A stretch of 64,000 bases of DNA from Microlunatus endophyticus (GTDB taxonomy: Bacteria > Actinomycetota > Actinomycetes > Propionibacteriales > Propionibacteriaceae), in the NCBI RefSeq assembly GCF_014646195.1, contig NZ_BMMZ01000001.1, positions 620,001 through 684,000 on the forward strand. The letters run 5' to 3'. The translations under genes and the position numbers were made by a program. Positions within the stretch are counted from its first letter, which is position 1. Each line of letters starts with the position of its first letter. Shown one piece after another: positions 26,915-36,094 of this stretch. Below the pieces are notes generated by a model. The model saw only the letters and a list, made by a program, of their open reading frames with translations, did no database searches and was not told the origin of the DNA.

Positions 26915-27766
26915 TCACTGGACCCGTAGGCGCGGATTGAACAACTTGTCCAGGGCTCTGGAGAAGTAGACGAGCGCGACCTGCAGCAACACGATCGCGC
27001 CCATCGGGGCAAAGAGATAGAGCATGCTCTTGCTGGTGTAGAGCGCACCCTGGTTCATAGCCAGGTTGATCATGATTCCCCAGTTGGTGCCGCTGACCGG
27101 TGCGACGCCGAGCACGAAGAGTCCGACCTGGGCGTAGATCGCGCCGGTCACGGCGAGCAGGAAGTTGATCGCGACGAACGGCCCGACGTTGGGCAGCAAC
27201 TGCTTGCCGATCAGGTTTCCGATCGGCAGGTTCTGTACCTTCGCGGCGTCGATGAAGTCCGACGTCCGCAGGCTCAACGCCTGGGCGCGTACAGCCCGGG
27301 CCAGACCTGCCCACGCCGTGACGGACAGGATGATCGCCAGCACGAACGGGTTGGTGGTGTGGATGATGCTGGCGATCACGATGATCAATGGCAGCCCGGG
27401 GATCGTCAGGAAGATGTCGGTGACTCGCATGATCAGGCCGTCGACGAAGCCGCCGACATAGCCGCTGAAGAGGCCGACGACGACTCCGACGAAGATCACG
27501 ATCACCGCGGATACGACGCCGACGATCATCACCGGCCGGGTGCCGATCACCAGTTCGGACAGAGTGTCGTTGCCGAGGAAGTCGGTGCCCAGCAGGTGCC
27601 GGCCGGATGGCTTGAGGTAGGCCTGCCCGCCGGCCGGCAGATCCGACACATGGGCGAAGAGATGACCGAAGATTGCCACCAGAGTGTAGATCAGCACGAC
27701 GATGCCGCCGACGAGTGCGGTCTTGTCGGCACGCAGGATCCGCCAGAAGTCCTTGAGAAACTCCAT
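26915..27766 (-). CDS. ABC transporter permease (DppC-like), system A
   Basis: This is a 283-aa inner-membrane permease. A short N-terminal cytoplasmic stretch leads into a first helix (TALVGGIVVLIYTLVAIFGHLF). GRHLLGTDFLGNDTLSELVIGTRP is the DppC-type periplasmic motif. The cytoplasmic EAA loop (ARAVRAQALSLRTSDFIDAAKV) contacts the ATPases. About six membrane helices are expected. It lies between the DppB-like permease (9-base gap) and the DppD-like ATPase. Confidence 0.92.
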   Translation of the reverse strand: MEFLKDFWRILRADKTALVGGIVVLIYTLVAIFGHLFAHVSDLPAGGQAYLKPSGRHLLGTDFLGNDTLSELVIGTRPVMIVGVVSAVIVIFVGVVVGLFSGYVGGFVDGLIMRVTDIFLTIPGLPLIIVIASIIHTTNPFVLAIILSVTAWAGLARAVRAQALSLRTSDFIDAAKVQNLPIGNLIGKQLLPNVGPFVAINFLLAVTGAIYAQVGLFVLGVAPVSGTNWGIMINLAMNQGALYTSKSMLYLFAPMGAIVLLQVALVYFSRALDKLFNPRLRVQ

Positions 27767-27775
27767 CGCCGCCTC

Positions 27776-28837
27776 CTACGCGTTCATCGCTTCCGGGGTC
27801 TGCAGCGCAGCCTCCGGTTTCGGGGTGATCTTCGTCCGGCGGGCCCCGGGCTTGACGATCCGCGGATCGACCACCGGATAGATCAGGTCCACCACGAAGT
27901 TGGACACCACGACGGAGATGGTGATCAGGATGAAGCAACCCATCATCAGCGAGTAGTCGCGGGAGTTGACGGAGTTGATCAGCCGGTAGCCCAGCCCGGG
28001 GTAGGCGAAATAGGTCTCGATGAAGACCGAGCCGCCGAACATGTAGCCGACCGAGATCGCCAGGTTGGTGACCATCGGCAGCATCGCGTTACGTCCGATG
28101 TAGGTCTGGGTGACCCGACGGCCACCCAGACCGCGGGCCTCCGCTGCCCGGACGTAGTCGGCGCCCAGCACCGTGGTCACGCTGCCCTTCATGGCCAGCG
28201 ACCAGGCACCGAACGACACGATCACGTACGCGGCCATCGGGAGCAGTGCGTGATAGAGAACGCTGCCGATGAAGGGGAAATTGAATCCCGGGACCGTGTT
28301 GTTGGAGTAGGCACCGCTGATCGGGAAGACGTGGTGCAGATCGCCCAGCAGATAGATCAGGATGATCGCGATCAGATAGTTGGGCACCGCCGACAGGAAC
28401 GACACCACACCGGTCATGATCCGGGAGAACAGGCTCTCCGGATAGGCCGCCAGGATGGTCCCGACCACCAGTCCGATGATGAAGCTGATGATCAACGAGA
28501 CCCCGACCAGGATGACGGTCCAGGGCAGAGCGCTGGCGATGATGCTGGTCACGCTCTGCCCCGGATTGAGCATCGAGTTGCCGAAGTCCCCGCGGAAGAT
28601 GTTGCCGACGTAGGTCAGATACTGCTGCCACAGCGGACCGCTCGGCATCACCCCGTAGATCGCCTGGACTTGCTGCCTGATCTGGTCCGGGCTCACGCCG
28701 CCCTGCTGCTCCAGTTGCGCCTCGAGGAACTGCATCGGGTTGCCCGGCATCAACCGGACCATGTAGAAGGAGATCGTCACCACGACGAAGATCGTGACGA
28801 AAGCCATCAGTATGCGCCGGGCCAGATATCCAACCAC
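27776..28837 (-). CDS. ABC transporter permease (DppB-like), system A
   Basis: This is a 353-aa inner-membrane permease. It begins YLARRILMAFVTIFVVVTISFYMVRLMPGNP, the usual DppB first helix and PGNP motif. The EAA loop is MKGSVTTVLGADYVRAAEARGLGGRRV. GYMFGGSVFIETYFAYPGLGYRLINSVNSRDYSLMMG is characteristic. A C-terminal cytoplasmic tail (KPGARRTKITPKPEAAL) is a little longer than usual. It follows the second substrate-binding gene with a 33-base gap. Confidence 0.92.
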   Translation of the reverse strand: MVGYLARRILMAFVTIFVVVTISFYMVRLMPGNPMQFLEAQLEQQGGVSPDQIRQQVQAIYGVMPSGPLWQQYLTYVGNIFRGDFGNSMLNPGQSVTSIIASALPWTVILVGVSLIISFIIGLVVGTILAAYPESLFSRIMTGVVSFLSAVPNYLIAIILIYLLGDLHHVFPISGAYSNNTVPGFNFPFIGSVLYHALLPMAAYVIVSFGAWSLAMKGSVTTVLGADYVRAAEARGLGGRRVTQTYIGRNAMLPMVTNLAISVGYMFGGSVFIETYFAYPGLGYRLINSVNSRDYSLMMGCFILITISVVVSNFVVDLIYPVVDPRIVKPGARRTKITPKPEAALQTPEAMNA

Positions 28838-28870
28838 GGGTCGTCTCCTCAGTGCTTGCTCGGAACGGGA

Positions 28871-30820
28871 CTACTTGAGTTTCAGATAGCCGGCCTGCAT
28901 CCATTCCACCGGTTGCGCGGCTCCGCTCAGTCCGGTCCACAGCCACTTCTGCGAATCCGGTGGGAAGTTGGTGTAGCGGGTCTGCGAGGAGGCCTCGTGG
29001 AAGGCGTTGTTGTACAGCGGCAGGAAGGGCAGGTTCTGGTTGAACCACTGGGCCCAGGCCCAGGTGTACTTCGACCAGGTCGACGGGTCGGCCTGGTTCG
29101 CCTCGCGGTTCAGCTCGGAGGCGATGTTGACGTGGCCGAGTCCGGGCACGTCCGCCTCCGGGCCGATGCCGATCGCGCAGTTGCACGGGCCCTTGCCGCT
29201 ATAGGAGATCGGGTAGTTCCAGGCCGGGGTCGACGCCTGTCCGAAGCTGGCCGCCCAGTCGGCCATCGGCGCACCCTGGCCCCAGTCCATCCAGGTCTGA
29301 GACGCTGCGAAGTCGCCGGCCTGCTGTTTGGTCGTGTAGGTGGCCGGATCGACATCCTCGACCTTGACGTCGATGCCGAACTGCTTCAGATAGCCGGCGA
29401 TGATCAGGCCATCCTCGTCGAACTGCGGGATACCGGCCTGTTCGGAGATCGTGAAGGAGAACGGCTGACCCTTCGGAGTCATCCATTTGCCCTTCTGCAG
29501 GGTAAAACCGGCACCCTGCAGGAGCGTCGTCGCTTTGGCCTTGTCCACCGGATAGTGGTTCAGCTTGGCAAACTGGTCAGCCGTCAGGAACTGCTTGGCC
29601 TCGGAGTAGTTGATCCCGTCCGGTGTCTCCTCAGCCGGATCCTGGACGATCTGCCCGCCGGCGTCCCTCTTGACCAGATCGTGCCGGTCGATCACGTATT
29701 CGAGTGCCTGGCGGACCGGGAGCAGGTTGAAGGGGTAGTGGTTGAAGTTGACCACCAGGCCGACCTGCTGCACCGGCGACGGTAGGAAGGTGTAGTGGGC
29801 GTTGCTGCCCTGACGATTCAGCGTGGTGACCTGAGGATCGGTGAACTGGTTGTCGCTCTCGAATTCGATGTTGCCGGAGCTGATCGCCCCGTACTCGGTC
29901 GAGGTGTCCATCGGCGTGACCTGGATGTACGGCGCCGTGATCTTGGCGGCGTCCCAGAAGCCGTTCCACTTCTTGTAGAGAACGCCGCTGACGTTGGCGC
30001 TCTGGAGCGTGTAGGGGCCGTCCCCGTTGAGCTTCTTCGGGTTGTACTTGACCAGCTTGCCGCTGTTGGCGGTCATCACCTTGCCGGCGGCGCTGCCGCT
30101 GGCCTTGGCTATGCTGGCCGTCGTCGGTTTGAGGATGTTGTAGTCCTTCCAGTACGCCAACAGTGTCCGGTTGACATCCGACGGAACGAACTGTCCGTAT
30201 TCCTTGTCCGGGACGATCACGATCTGCAACAGGTGCAACAGATCGTTCTGTGGCACGGCCCAGGACTGCAGATCGACGGTGACGGTGTGATCATCGGGCG
30301 CCGAGATCTTGGTGATCGCGGCCCAGACCGAGTTGTAGTCGATGCCCGCGACCCGAAACGAGGTCACCACGTCCTTGCTGGTCAGCGGGGTGTTGTCCTG
30401 CCACGTGGCCTTCGGCTGCAGGTGGAAGGTGATGGAGTGCGCCCCGACGTCCCAACTCTGCGCGAGTTCCGGGTAGTAGGGGTTGTCGCCCGGCCGGTCC
30501 CAGTCGGAGACGACCGCGAGGTTGAGCAGTGAGAAGTTGTACTCCGGCACCGGCGTCGGAGAGTACGGGTTGTAGCTGATCGAGGATGCCCACGCACGGG
30601 TTCCCCAGCGGAAGGCAGTGGTGGACGGGTTGGCGGTGTCGGCGTTGATGTTGCCGTTGTTCGAGCCGCCACCGCTGTTGCCGCTGCCGCCGTTGGTCGA
30701 ACTGCCACCGGTGCACGCGGCAGCCGTGATCAACAGCAGCGAGCAGAGCGCGACCAGGAGCAGGCGGAGTCTGCGGCCCGTAGCGCGGACGGGGAGATGA
30801 TCGGGGACCTTCCACATCAT
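28871..30820 (-). CDS. ABC transporter substrate-binding lipoprotein (SBP family 5), system A, copy 2
   Basis: This is a 649-aa extracytoplasmic solute-binding protein. The signal peptide (LRLLLVALCSLLLITAAAC) ends in a lipobox, and a Gly/Ser/Asn linker follows the lipidated Cys. Family-5 features include YNPYSPTPVPEYNFSLLNL, the TFHLQPKATWQDNTPLTSKDV stretch and QALEYVIDRHDLV. AGGA precedes ATG 30820. Long stretches match the upstream paralogue (for example FGIDVKVEDVD and CAIGIGPEADVPGLGHVNIA), so the two are tandem duplicates. Ligand is unknown; peptide or oligosaccharide are both possible. Confidence 0.92.
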   Translation of the reverse strand: MMWKVPDHLPVRATGRRLRLLLVALCSLLLITAAACTGGSSTNGGSGNSGGGSNNGNINADTANPSTTAFRWGTRAWASSISYNPYSPTPVPEYNFSLLNLAVVSDWDRPGDNPYYPELAQSWDVGAHSITFHLQPKATWQDNTPLTSKDVVTSFRVAGIDYNSVWAAITKISAPDDHTVTVDLQSWAVPQNDLLHLLQIVIVPDKEYGQFVPSDVNRTLLAYWKDYNILKPTTASIAKASGSAAGKVMTANSGKLVKYNPKKLNGDGPYTLQSANVSGVLYKKWNGFWDAAKITAPYIQVTPMDTSTEYGAISSGNIEFESDNQFTDPQVTTLNRQGSNAHYTFLPSPVQQVGLVVNFNHYPFNLLPVRQALEYVIDRHDLVKRDAGGQIVQDPAEETPDGINYSEAKQFLTADQFAKLNHYPVDKAKATTLLQGAGFTLQKGKWMTPKGQPFSFTISEQAGIPQFDEDGLIIAGYLKQFGIDVKVEDVDPATYTTKQQAGDFAASQTWMDWGQGAPMADWAASFGQASTPAWNYPISYSGKGPCNCAIGIGPEADVPGLGHVNIASELNREANQADPSTWSKYTWAWAQWFNQNLPFLPLYNNAFHEASSQTRYTNFPPDSQKWLWTGLSGAAQPVEWMQAGYLKLK

Positions 30821-30854
30821 TGTGTGTCCTGTCTGTCAGGGGCTGGGTGGGGAG

Positions 30855-32825
30855 CTAGGTGAGCTTGAGATATCCGTTCTGCATCCAGACGACCGTCTCG
30901 TCGGCACCGGAGAGGACGGTCCACAGCCACTTCTGCGACTGCGGTGGGAAGTTGGCGTAGCGGTTGGTCTGGTAGATCGTGTGGAAGGCGTTGTTGTAGA
31001 GCGGCAGGATGGGCAGTTGCTGGTTGACCCACTGGGCCCAGGCCCAGGTGTACTTGGACCAGGTGTCCGGTGTCGCCTGGTTGACCTCACGATTCAGCTC
31101 GGAGGCGATGTTGACGTGGCCGAGCCCCGGCACGTCAGCCTCGGGCCCGATACCGATCGCGCACTTGCAGGGTCCGCTGCCGCTGTAGGAGATCGGGTAG
31201 TTCCATGACGGTGACGACGCCTCACCGAAGGTGGCCGCAAAATCTGCCATCGGCGGCCCCTGGCCCCAGTCCATGTACCACTCCGAAACCGCGAAGTCGC
31301 CGGCCTCCTGTTTGGTGGTGTAGGTGGCCGCGTCCACGTCCTCGACCTTGACATCGATGCCGAACGCCTTGAGGTAGCCGGCGATGATCAAGCCGTCCTG
31401 GACGAACTGCGACAGTCCGTTCGGCTCGGAGATCGTGAAGCTGAACGGGGTGCCCTTGGGCGTGTACCACTTGCCGGCCTTCTTGGTGAAGCCGGCGGAC
31501 TGCAACACGGACGTCGCCCTGGCAAGATCGTGCGGATAGTGGTTCAGCTGGGCGAACTGCTCCGGCTTCAGATATTGCTTGGCCAGGAAGTAGTTGATGC
31601 CGTCCGGCGTCTCTTCGGCCGGGTCCTGCACCAGGTCGCCGCCCATGTCCCGTTTTACCAGGTCGTGCCGGTCGATCACGTACGCCAGAGCCTGGCGGGC
31701 GGCGAGCAGATTGAACGGGTAGTGGTTGAAGTTGAAGACCAGGCTCTCCTGCTGCACCGGGGACGGAATCACGCCGTAGTGCGCCGTCTGGGTGGCATTC
31801 ATACGGGTGACCTGCGGATCGTTGAACTGGGAGTCAAGTTCCTGCTCGATGGAGCCGCCAATGATCGCGCCGTACTCGGTGGAGGAGTCCATCGGGTAGA
31901 TCTGGACATACGGCGCGGTGATCTTGGTCGCGTCGAAGAAGCCGTCCCACTTCTGGTAGAGAACGCCGCTGACGTTCGCGCTCTGCAGTTTGTATGGTCC
32001 GTTGCCGATCATCGGATTCGGATCGAATTTGACGAGCTTGGCTGCGGCCGCCGCCATGATCTTGCCGTCGGGACCGCTGCCGGCCTTGGCGATGCTGGCT
32101 GCCGTGGGATGCAGGATGTTGTAGGTCTTCCAGTAGCTGATCAGGGTCTGGTCGAAGTCGGTCATCGGGATCAGCGAGCCGTACTGGGTGTCCGGCACGA
32201 TCACGATCTGCAACAGGTGCAACAGTGCGTTCTGAGGCACAGCCCAGGACTGCAGGTCAACCGTCACGGTGTGATCGTCCGGGGCGCTGAGCTTGGTGAT
32301 TGCGGCCCAGACCGAGTTGTAGTCGGCGCCGGCAGCCCGGAAGGAGGTGATCACGTCCTTGCTGGTGAGCGGTTGGCCGTCCTGCCATTTGGCGTCGGGA
32401 CGCAGCGCGAAGGTGATCGAGTGCTGGGCGAGCTTCCAGCTCTTGGCCAGCTCGGGATAGTAGGGGTTGTCTCCCGGCCGACCCCAGTCGGAGACCACAC
32501 CGAGGCTGAGCAGCGAGAGGTTGTAGTGCGGCGTGGGCGTCGGGGCGTACGGGTTGTTGGCGATCGAACTGCCCCACGCCATCGCGCCGATCCGATATGC
32601 GGTGGTGCCGGGATTACCGGAGCCACCGCTGCTGCTGCCCTGGGAGCCGTCGGCGGCGCCCGTCCCGCTGCCGCCGGTGCACGCCTGAGCGGTCACGGCG
32701 ACGAGCATCAGGACGGCCAGGCCGACCAGCGACCTCCGAACGGCCTGTGGAGCGCGCCAAAGGCCGTTGCGGCGGGTGCCCGAGGGCGGGCGCGCGCCGG
32801 CGTCAAGACTCTTTCCTAGCCACAT
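30855..32825 (-). CDS. ABC transporter substrate-binding lipoprotein (SBP family 5), system A, copy 1
   Basis: This is a 656-aa solute-binding lipoprotein, first gene of the minus-strand operon. It has a long basic N-terminus, then the hydrophobic core SLVGLAVLMLVAVTAQAC with the lipobox Cys, and a Gly/Ser linker. The binding domain has TFALRPDAKWQDGQPLTSKDV and QALAYVIDRHDLVKRDMGG. I chose ATG 32825, preceded by a GAGGGA stretch; the frame is open further upstream without support. C-terminal halves of the two paralogues look about 75% identical by eye. Together they probably widen ligand range or raise receptor density. Confidence 0.92.
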   Translation of the reverse strand: MWLGKSLDAGARPPSGTRRNGLWRAPQAVRRSLVGLAVLMLVAVTAQACTGGSGTGAADGSQGSSSGGSGNPGTTAYRIGAMAWGSSIANNPYAPTPTPHYNLSLLSLGVVSDWGRPGDNPYYPELAKSWKLAQHSITFALRPDAKWQDGQPLTSKDVITSFRAAGADYNSVWAAITKLSAPDDHTVTVDLQSWAVPQNALLHLLQIVIVPDTQYGSLIPMTDFDQTLISYWKTYNILHPTAASIAKAGSGPDGKIMAAAAAKLVKFDPNPMIGNGPYKLQSANVSGVLYQKWDGFFDATKITAPYVQIYPMDSSTEYGAIIGGSIEQELDSQFNDPQVTRMNATQTAHYGVIPSPVQQESLVFNFNHYPFNLLAARQALAYVIDRHDLVKRDMGGDLVQDPAEETPDGINYFLAKQYLKPEQFAQLNHYPHDLARATSVLQSAGFTKKAGKWYTPKGTPFSFTISEPNGLSQFVQDGLIIAGYLKAFGIDVKVEDVDAATYTTKQEAGDFAVSEWYMDWGQGPPMADFAATFGEASSPSWNYPISYSGSGPCKCAIGIGPEADVPGLGHVNIASELNREVNQATPDTWSKYTWAWAQWVNQQLPILPLYNNAFHTIYQTNRYANFPPQSQKWLWTVLSGADETVVWMQNGYLKLT

Positions 32826-33148
32826 CGTTGTGGTCCCTCCGGGCTCGAATCCCTGTCTGTGCGGGGATCCGTGGGGTGAGCAGCGGATTGGTGAGTCAGT
32901 GCCCGCATCACCCTTGCGGGCGGTACGTACACACGAACCAGCACCACACGGCCGACGGCTCGATGGTCCCGGCGCTGCCCGACGCATGGCGACTTGAATC
33001 GTTGCAATGGAGTGTAGGGACGGAGGTGAAAACGGGCAACCCTCAATGCGGACGGCATGTTGGCCACGCCACCGGCGCCCGTGTGGAGCGGTCCGTGCTG
33101 CGAGTGGTCTGCCCGGCGACTACCTCGTCTGGCACCGCGGCTTTGCCT
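32826..33148. other. Non-coding region between the system A operon and the Nudix gene
   Basis: This 323-base divergent gap should hold the promoters of the minus-strand ABC operon and the plus-strand Nudix gene. The only structured element I found is the LacI-like dyad at 32994-33007. I see no RNA gene or convincing short CDS. Confidence 0.5.
32994..33007. promoter_or_regulatory. LacI-type operator candidate upstream of ABC system A
   Basis: TTGAATCGTTGCAA is symmetric as TTGnAnCGnTnCAA and has the AnCGnT core of LacI-family operators. It lies 168 bases before the first lipoprotein gene of system A. No LacI gene is in the window, so the regulator would act in trans. Confidence 0.42.
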
Positions 33149-33568
33149 ATGCTTGCTCGGGTGCCGGAGGCCTCCACGAAAAAGCAGATCGATGTCGTTG
33201 GGGCAGTCATCGTGCGTGACGGTCTGGTGCTGTCTGCCCAGCGCGGACGCGGGAGCCTGGCCGGCCGCTGGGAATTCCCCGGAGGCAAGATCGAATCCGG
33301 CGAGACGGCGCGCGCCGCCCTGGAACGCGAGATCCTTGAAGAGCTCGAGTGCGAGATTCAGGTCGGTGACGAAGTCACGTCGACAACGCATGAGTACGAC
33401 TTCGGGGTCGTCACGCTCACCACATTCCTCTGCACCCTGATCTCAGGGACGCCGAAGCTCACCGAACACACCGACATCGTCTGGCTCCCGGCCGGCGAGC
33501 TGGCAGGCCTCGATTGGGCGCCGGCCGACCTTCCGGCGGTCGAGATCATCTGCGATGTCCTTGGTTGA
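33149..33568 (+). CDS. Nudix hydrolase (MutT-like)
   Basis: This is a 139-aa Nudix hydrolase. The Nudix box GGKIESGETARAALEREILEELECEI carries the Glu residues that bind metal. The start of the domain, IDVVGAVIVRDGLVLSAQRGRGSLAGRWEFPGG, is very MutT/NudG-like, so it may sanitise oxidised or deaminated nucleotides. ATG 33149 was chosen; GTG 33161 is equally in frame, and neither has a clear ribosome-binding site. It is divergent from the ABC operon. Confidence 0.88.
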   Translation: MLARVPEASTKKQIDVVGAVIVRDGLVLSAQRGRGSLAGRWEFPGGKIESGETARAALEREILEELECEIQVGDEVTSTTHEYDFGVVTLTTFLCTLISGTPKLTEHTDIVWLPAGELAGLDWAPADLPAVEIICDVLG

Positions 33569-33573
33569 CCGAT

Positions 33574-33600
33574 CCTGATCACCGAGACCAGCTGATCAGG
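33574..33600 (+). terminator. Possible terminator after the Nudix gene
   Basis: CCTGATCA (33574-33581) and TGATCAGG (33593-33600) form a perfect 8-bp stem with an 11-base loop, five bases after the Nudix stop codon. There is no T-tract. Confidence 0.42.
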
Positions 33601-33733
33601 TCGTCATGTGCGGCGACTCCGGTAGATCACGAACGGGTCATCCGGGGCCGCTGAAGCCGCCCCGCGGGTCGTGACCGGAGCCCGTACGAAAGAATGGCGG
33701 CCAACCTTGATCGACCGGCCGGAGGAGCGACGC

Positions 33734-34666
33734 GTGGGTGGAGTCCTGCAGGGCTTCCTCACGCTCGTGCTCGTGATCGGCGTCGGATTCCTGATCGCCC
33801 ACCTCAAGGTGGCCGGAGCCAACGCACAGACCACGCTCGCCCGACTGTCCTTCTTCGTCGCGAGTCCCGCGCTGATGCTGACCGAGATCGGCAGCACCAA
33901 CGTCAAGCAGATCTTCTCGACCAACCTGATCGCGTCCATCACCAGTACCGCGGTCAGCGCGATCCTCTTCGTGATCGCCGCGCGGCTGGTCTTCAAACGC
34001 TCCGCCAGCGACACGGTGATCGGCACCTTCTGTGCCAGCTACGTCAACGCCGGCAACCTCGGCCTGCCGATGGCCGTGTACGCCCTGGGTAGCGCCTCCT
34101 GGATCGTCCCGATGCTGCTCACCCAGCTGGTGCTGCTGCAGCCGGCCGGCCTGGCCGTCCTCGACATGACCACGCACAACCACACCGGCGGCAACCGGAT
34201 CCTCCGCCTGGTCACCCAGCCGTTCAAAAATCCGCTGATGATCGGCTCCCTCCTCGGCCTGCTGATCTCGATCTTCTCGATCAGGCTCCCGCAGTGGGTC
34301 AACGAGCCGATCACGATGATCGGCAACATGGCCGTGCCGGCGATGCTGATCGCCTACGGCATCTCGCTGCGCCTGGGGCCGCTGCCCGGCCGGGGCGAGC
34401 CGAAGGTCCAGATCGGCTACATCGTCGTGCTGAAGCTGATCGTCCAGCCGCTGGTCGGCTTCATCATGGCCCGCTACGTCCTGCACCTCGATCCGCACGC
34501 GGTGCTGGCGGTCACCGTCGTCGCGGCACTGCCGACAGCCCAGAACGTCTTCACCCACTCCGTACGCTACGACCGCGGCATCATCCTGGCCCGCGACTCG
34601 ATCTTCGTCACCACCGTGCTGTCACTGGTGGTGCTGGTCTTCATCGCTGCGATGCTCGCCCCCTAG
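33734..34666 (+). CDS. AEC (auxin efflux carrier-like) family transporter
   Basis: This is a 310-aa membrane protein with about ten hydrophobic helices, beginning LQGFLTLVLVIGVGFLIAHLKV. ASYVNAGNLGLPMAVYALG is the AEC family crossover motif, repeated at the C-terminal half as VVAALPTAQNVFTHSVRYDRG. AEC carriers export or import small organic anions such as malate; the substrate here is unknown. GTG 33734 was chosen because GGAGGAG ends six bases upstream; the frame extends to 33671 without a good site. Confidence 0.87.
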   Translation: MGGVLQGFLTLVLVIGVGFLIAHLKVAGANAQTTLARLSFFVASPALMLTEIGSTNVKQIFSTNLIASITSTAVSAILFVIAARLVFKRSASDTVIGTFCASYVNAGNLGLPMAVYALGSASWIVPMLLTQLVLLQPAGLAVLDMTTHNHTGGNRILRLVTQPFKNPLMIGSLLGLLISIFSIRLPQWVNEPITMIGNMAVPAMLIAYGISLRLGPLPGRGEPKVQIGYIVVLKLIVQPLVGFIMARYVLHLDPHAVLAVTVVAALPTAQNVFTHSVRYDRGIILARDSIFVTTVLSLVVLVFIAAMLAP

Positions 34667-34802
34667 GCCTCAGAACCGCATGGTTGACGGTTGGGGCGCA
34701 GTCTCAGCCGTGGCCAAGACTGTTGTTGGCCCTCGGTAAAGAACGCGTTACAAGCCTGCTGATTGCTTGACGCCCGGGTGTCGAGACCCAAAAATCTATC
34801 TA

Positions 34803-34852
34803 TCTGGGAACTTTCCAGACGGTTGTCGGGTCGTCTGGGGTGCAAGGTTCCC
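34803..34852. other. Nested and competing inverted repeats upstream of the ROK regulator
   Basis: CCAGACG (34815-34821) pairs with CGTCTGG (34832-34838). Outside it, GGGAAC (34806-34811) pairs with GTTCCC (34847-34852). A mutually exclusive hairpin, TCTGG (34803-34807) with CCAGA (34815-34819), uses the same bases. The element ends 21 bases before the ROK start codon. It could be an operator with repeated half-sites or a leader with alternative folds. Confidence 0.55.
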
Positions 34853-34873
34853 CCTAGCTGACGACGGTGTCGG

Positions 34874-36043
34874 ATGAAGGGGTTGTCGGGGTTGCGGATC
34901 GGTGGTCCACGAGCGCTGCGGGCGATGAATGATCGTGCCGCGCTCTACGCGCTCGCCGAGCACGGGCCGCTGTCCCGCGTCGAGCTGGAGCACGCGATCG
35001 GCTTGTCCAAGCCGGCCGCCGCCGAGTTGCTGCGGCGGCTGGAGGCGGCCAAGCTGGTCCGGCAGGACGGTCACAAGACCAGCGCCGGGCCGGGACCGAA
35101 CGCCAAGCTGTGGACGGTCAACGAGAATGCCGGCCACGCCGTCGGCATCGACGTGGTGGCCTCCGGGGCGGACCTGGCGATCGCCGACCTGGCCGGCCAG
35201 GTCATCGCGGAGCGTCGGGTGCTGAGCCGGGGGAACGGGCCCGATCCGATCTCGCCGTTGCGCAAGGCGGTCGCCGATGCGGCCAAGTCGGAAGGGTTGG
35301 CGCTCGGCGACATCGACCGCGCGGTGATCGGGATCTCGGGCTCGATCGACCCCGTCACCGGCTTTCTCGGCTACGCCGAGCACATGCCGCGTTGGCAGGG
35401 GTTCAACATCCCGGCTCGCCTCTCGGATTCACTCGGAATCCCTGTGACCGTTGAGAATGACGTCAATCTTGTCGCCACCGACGAGCTGCTGCACGGTCGC
35501 GCCAAAGGCTACACCGATGTGCTGTTGCTCTGGATGGGATCGGGTGTCGCCGCGGCGGTGATCCTCGACGGGCAGTTGCATCGGGGCTGGCGCGGTGCTG
35601 CCGGCGAGATCGACTTCGCACCGGTCGAATTCGACGGCCGTCGGGTGACCGAGTTGATCGACAGCCGTGGCGTGCTGGAGCTGGCGGCGCAGCACGGCGT
35701 GCGGGCCAGCCGGCCGGCGACTGCCGTCCGGCGGGCGGTGTCGGCGGTCACCGGCGAGATCGACCGGATCGGCGATCCCGAGGGATTGCTGGCTGAATTG
35801 GCTTCCCGGATCGCCCAGGCCGTGGTGATTCCGGTGTCGTTGCTTGACCCCCAGTTGGTCCTGCTGGGCGGGGAGATAGGGGTCGCGGGTGGGGACCGGC
35901 TCGCAGACCGGGTGGCCGATCGGCTACACCGGCTGATCGCGCACCGGCCGGAGGTCAGGCCGGCCACCGGGCGTGATCACGCAGTACGACACGGCGCCGT
36001 CGAGGCCGCCGTACGGCAACTTCAGGAAGCAGTATTCGGATGA
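34874..36043 (+). CDS. ROK-family transcriptional regulator
   Basis: This is a 389-aa ROK (repressor/ORF/kinase) protein. A winged helix lies at about 15-75 (LYALAEHGPLSRVELEHAIGLSKPAAAELLRRLEAAKLV). A sugar-kinase-like domain follows, with GIDVVASGADLAIADLAG, the ENDVNLVATDELLHG motif and LGGEIGVAGG. The usual zinc-binding CxCGxxGC cluster after GE(I) is absent: GEIDFAPVEFDGRRVTELI contains no Cys. It directly precedes ABC system B in the same orientation, so it probably senses a sugar and controls that transporter. Confidence 0.9.
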   Translation: MKGLSGLRIGGPRALRAMNDRAALYALAEHGPLSRVELEHAIGLSKPAAAELLRRLEAAKLVRQDGHKTSAGPGPNAKLWTVNENAGHAVGIDVVASGADLAIADLAGQVIAERRVLSRGNGPDPISPLRKAVADAAKSEGLALGDIDRAVIGISGSIDPVTGFLGYAEHMPRWQGFNIPARLSDSLGIPVTVENDVNLVATDELLHGRAKGYTDVLLLWMGSGVAAAVILDGQLHRGWRGAAGEIDFAPVEFDGRRVTELIDSRGVLELAAQHGVRASRPATAVRRAVSAVTGEIDRIGDPEGLLAELASRIAQAVVIPVSLLDPQLVLLGGEIGVAGGDRLADRVADRLHRLIAHRPEVRPATGRDHAVRHGAVEAAVRQLQEAVFG

Positions 36044-36094
36044 CAGCTCTGCTGACAATTTCCAATGAGCGGTTCAGCGATCGGGAGGATGATC

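Noticed and set aside
24795..32825. Calling system A a dipeptide transporter (dpp) by symbol
   Set aside because: Family-5 transporters import peptides, nickel or oligosaccharides. No residue evidence decides the ligand, so gene symbols were withheld.
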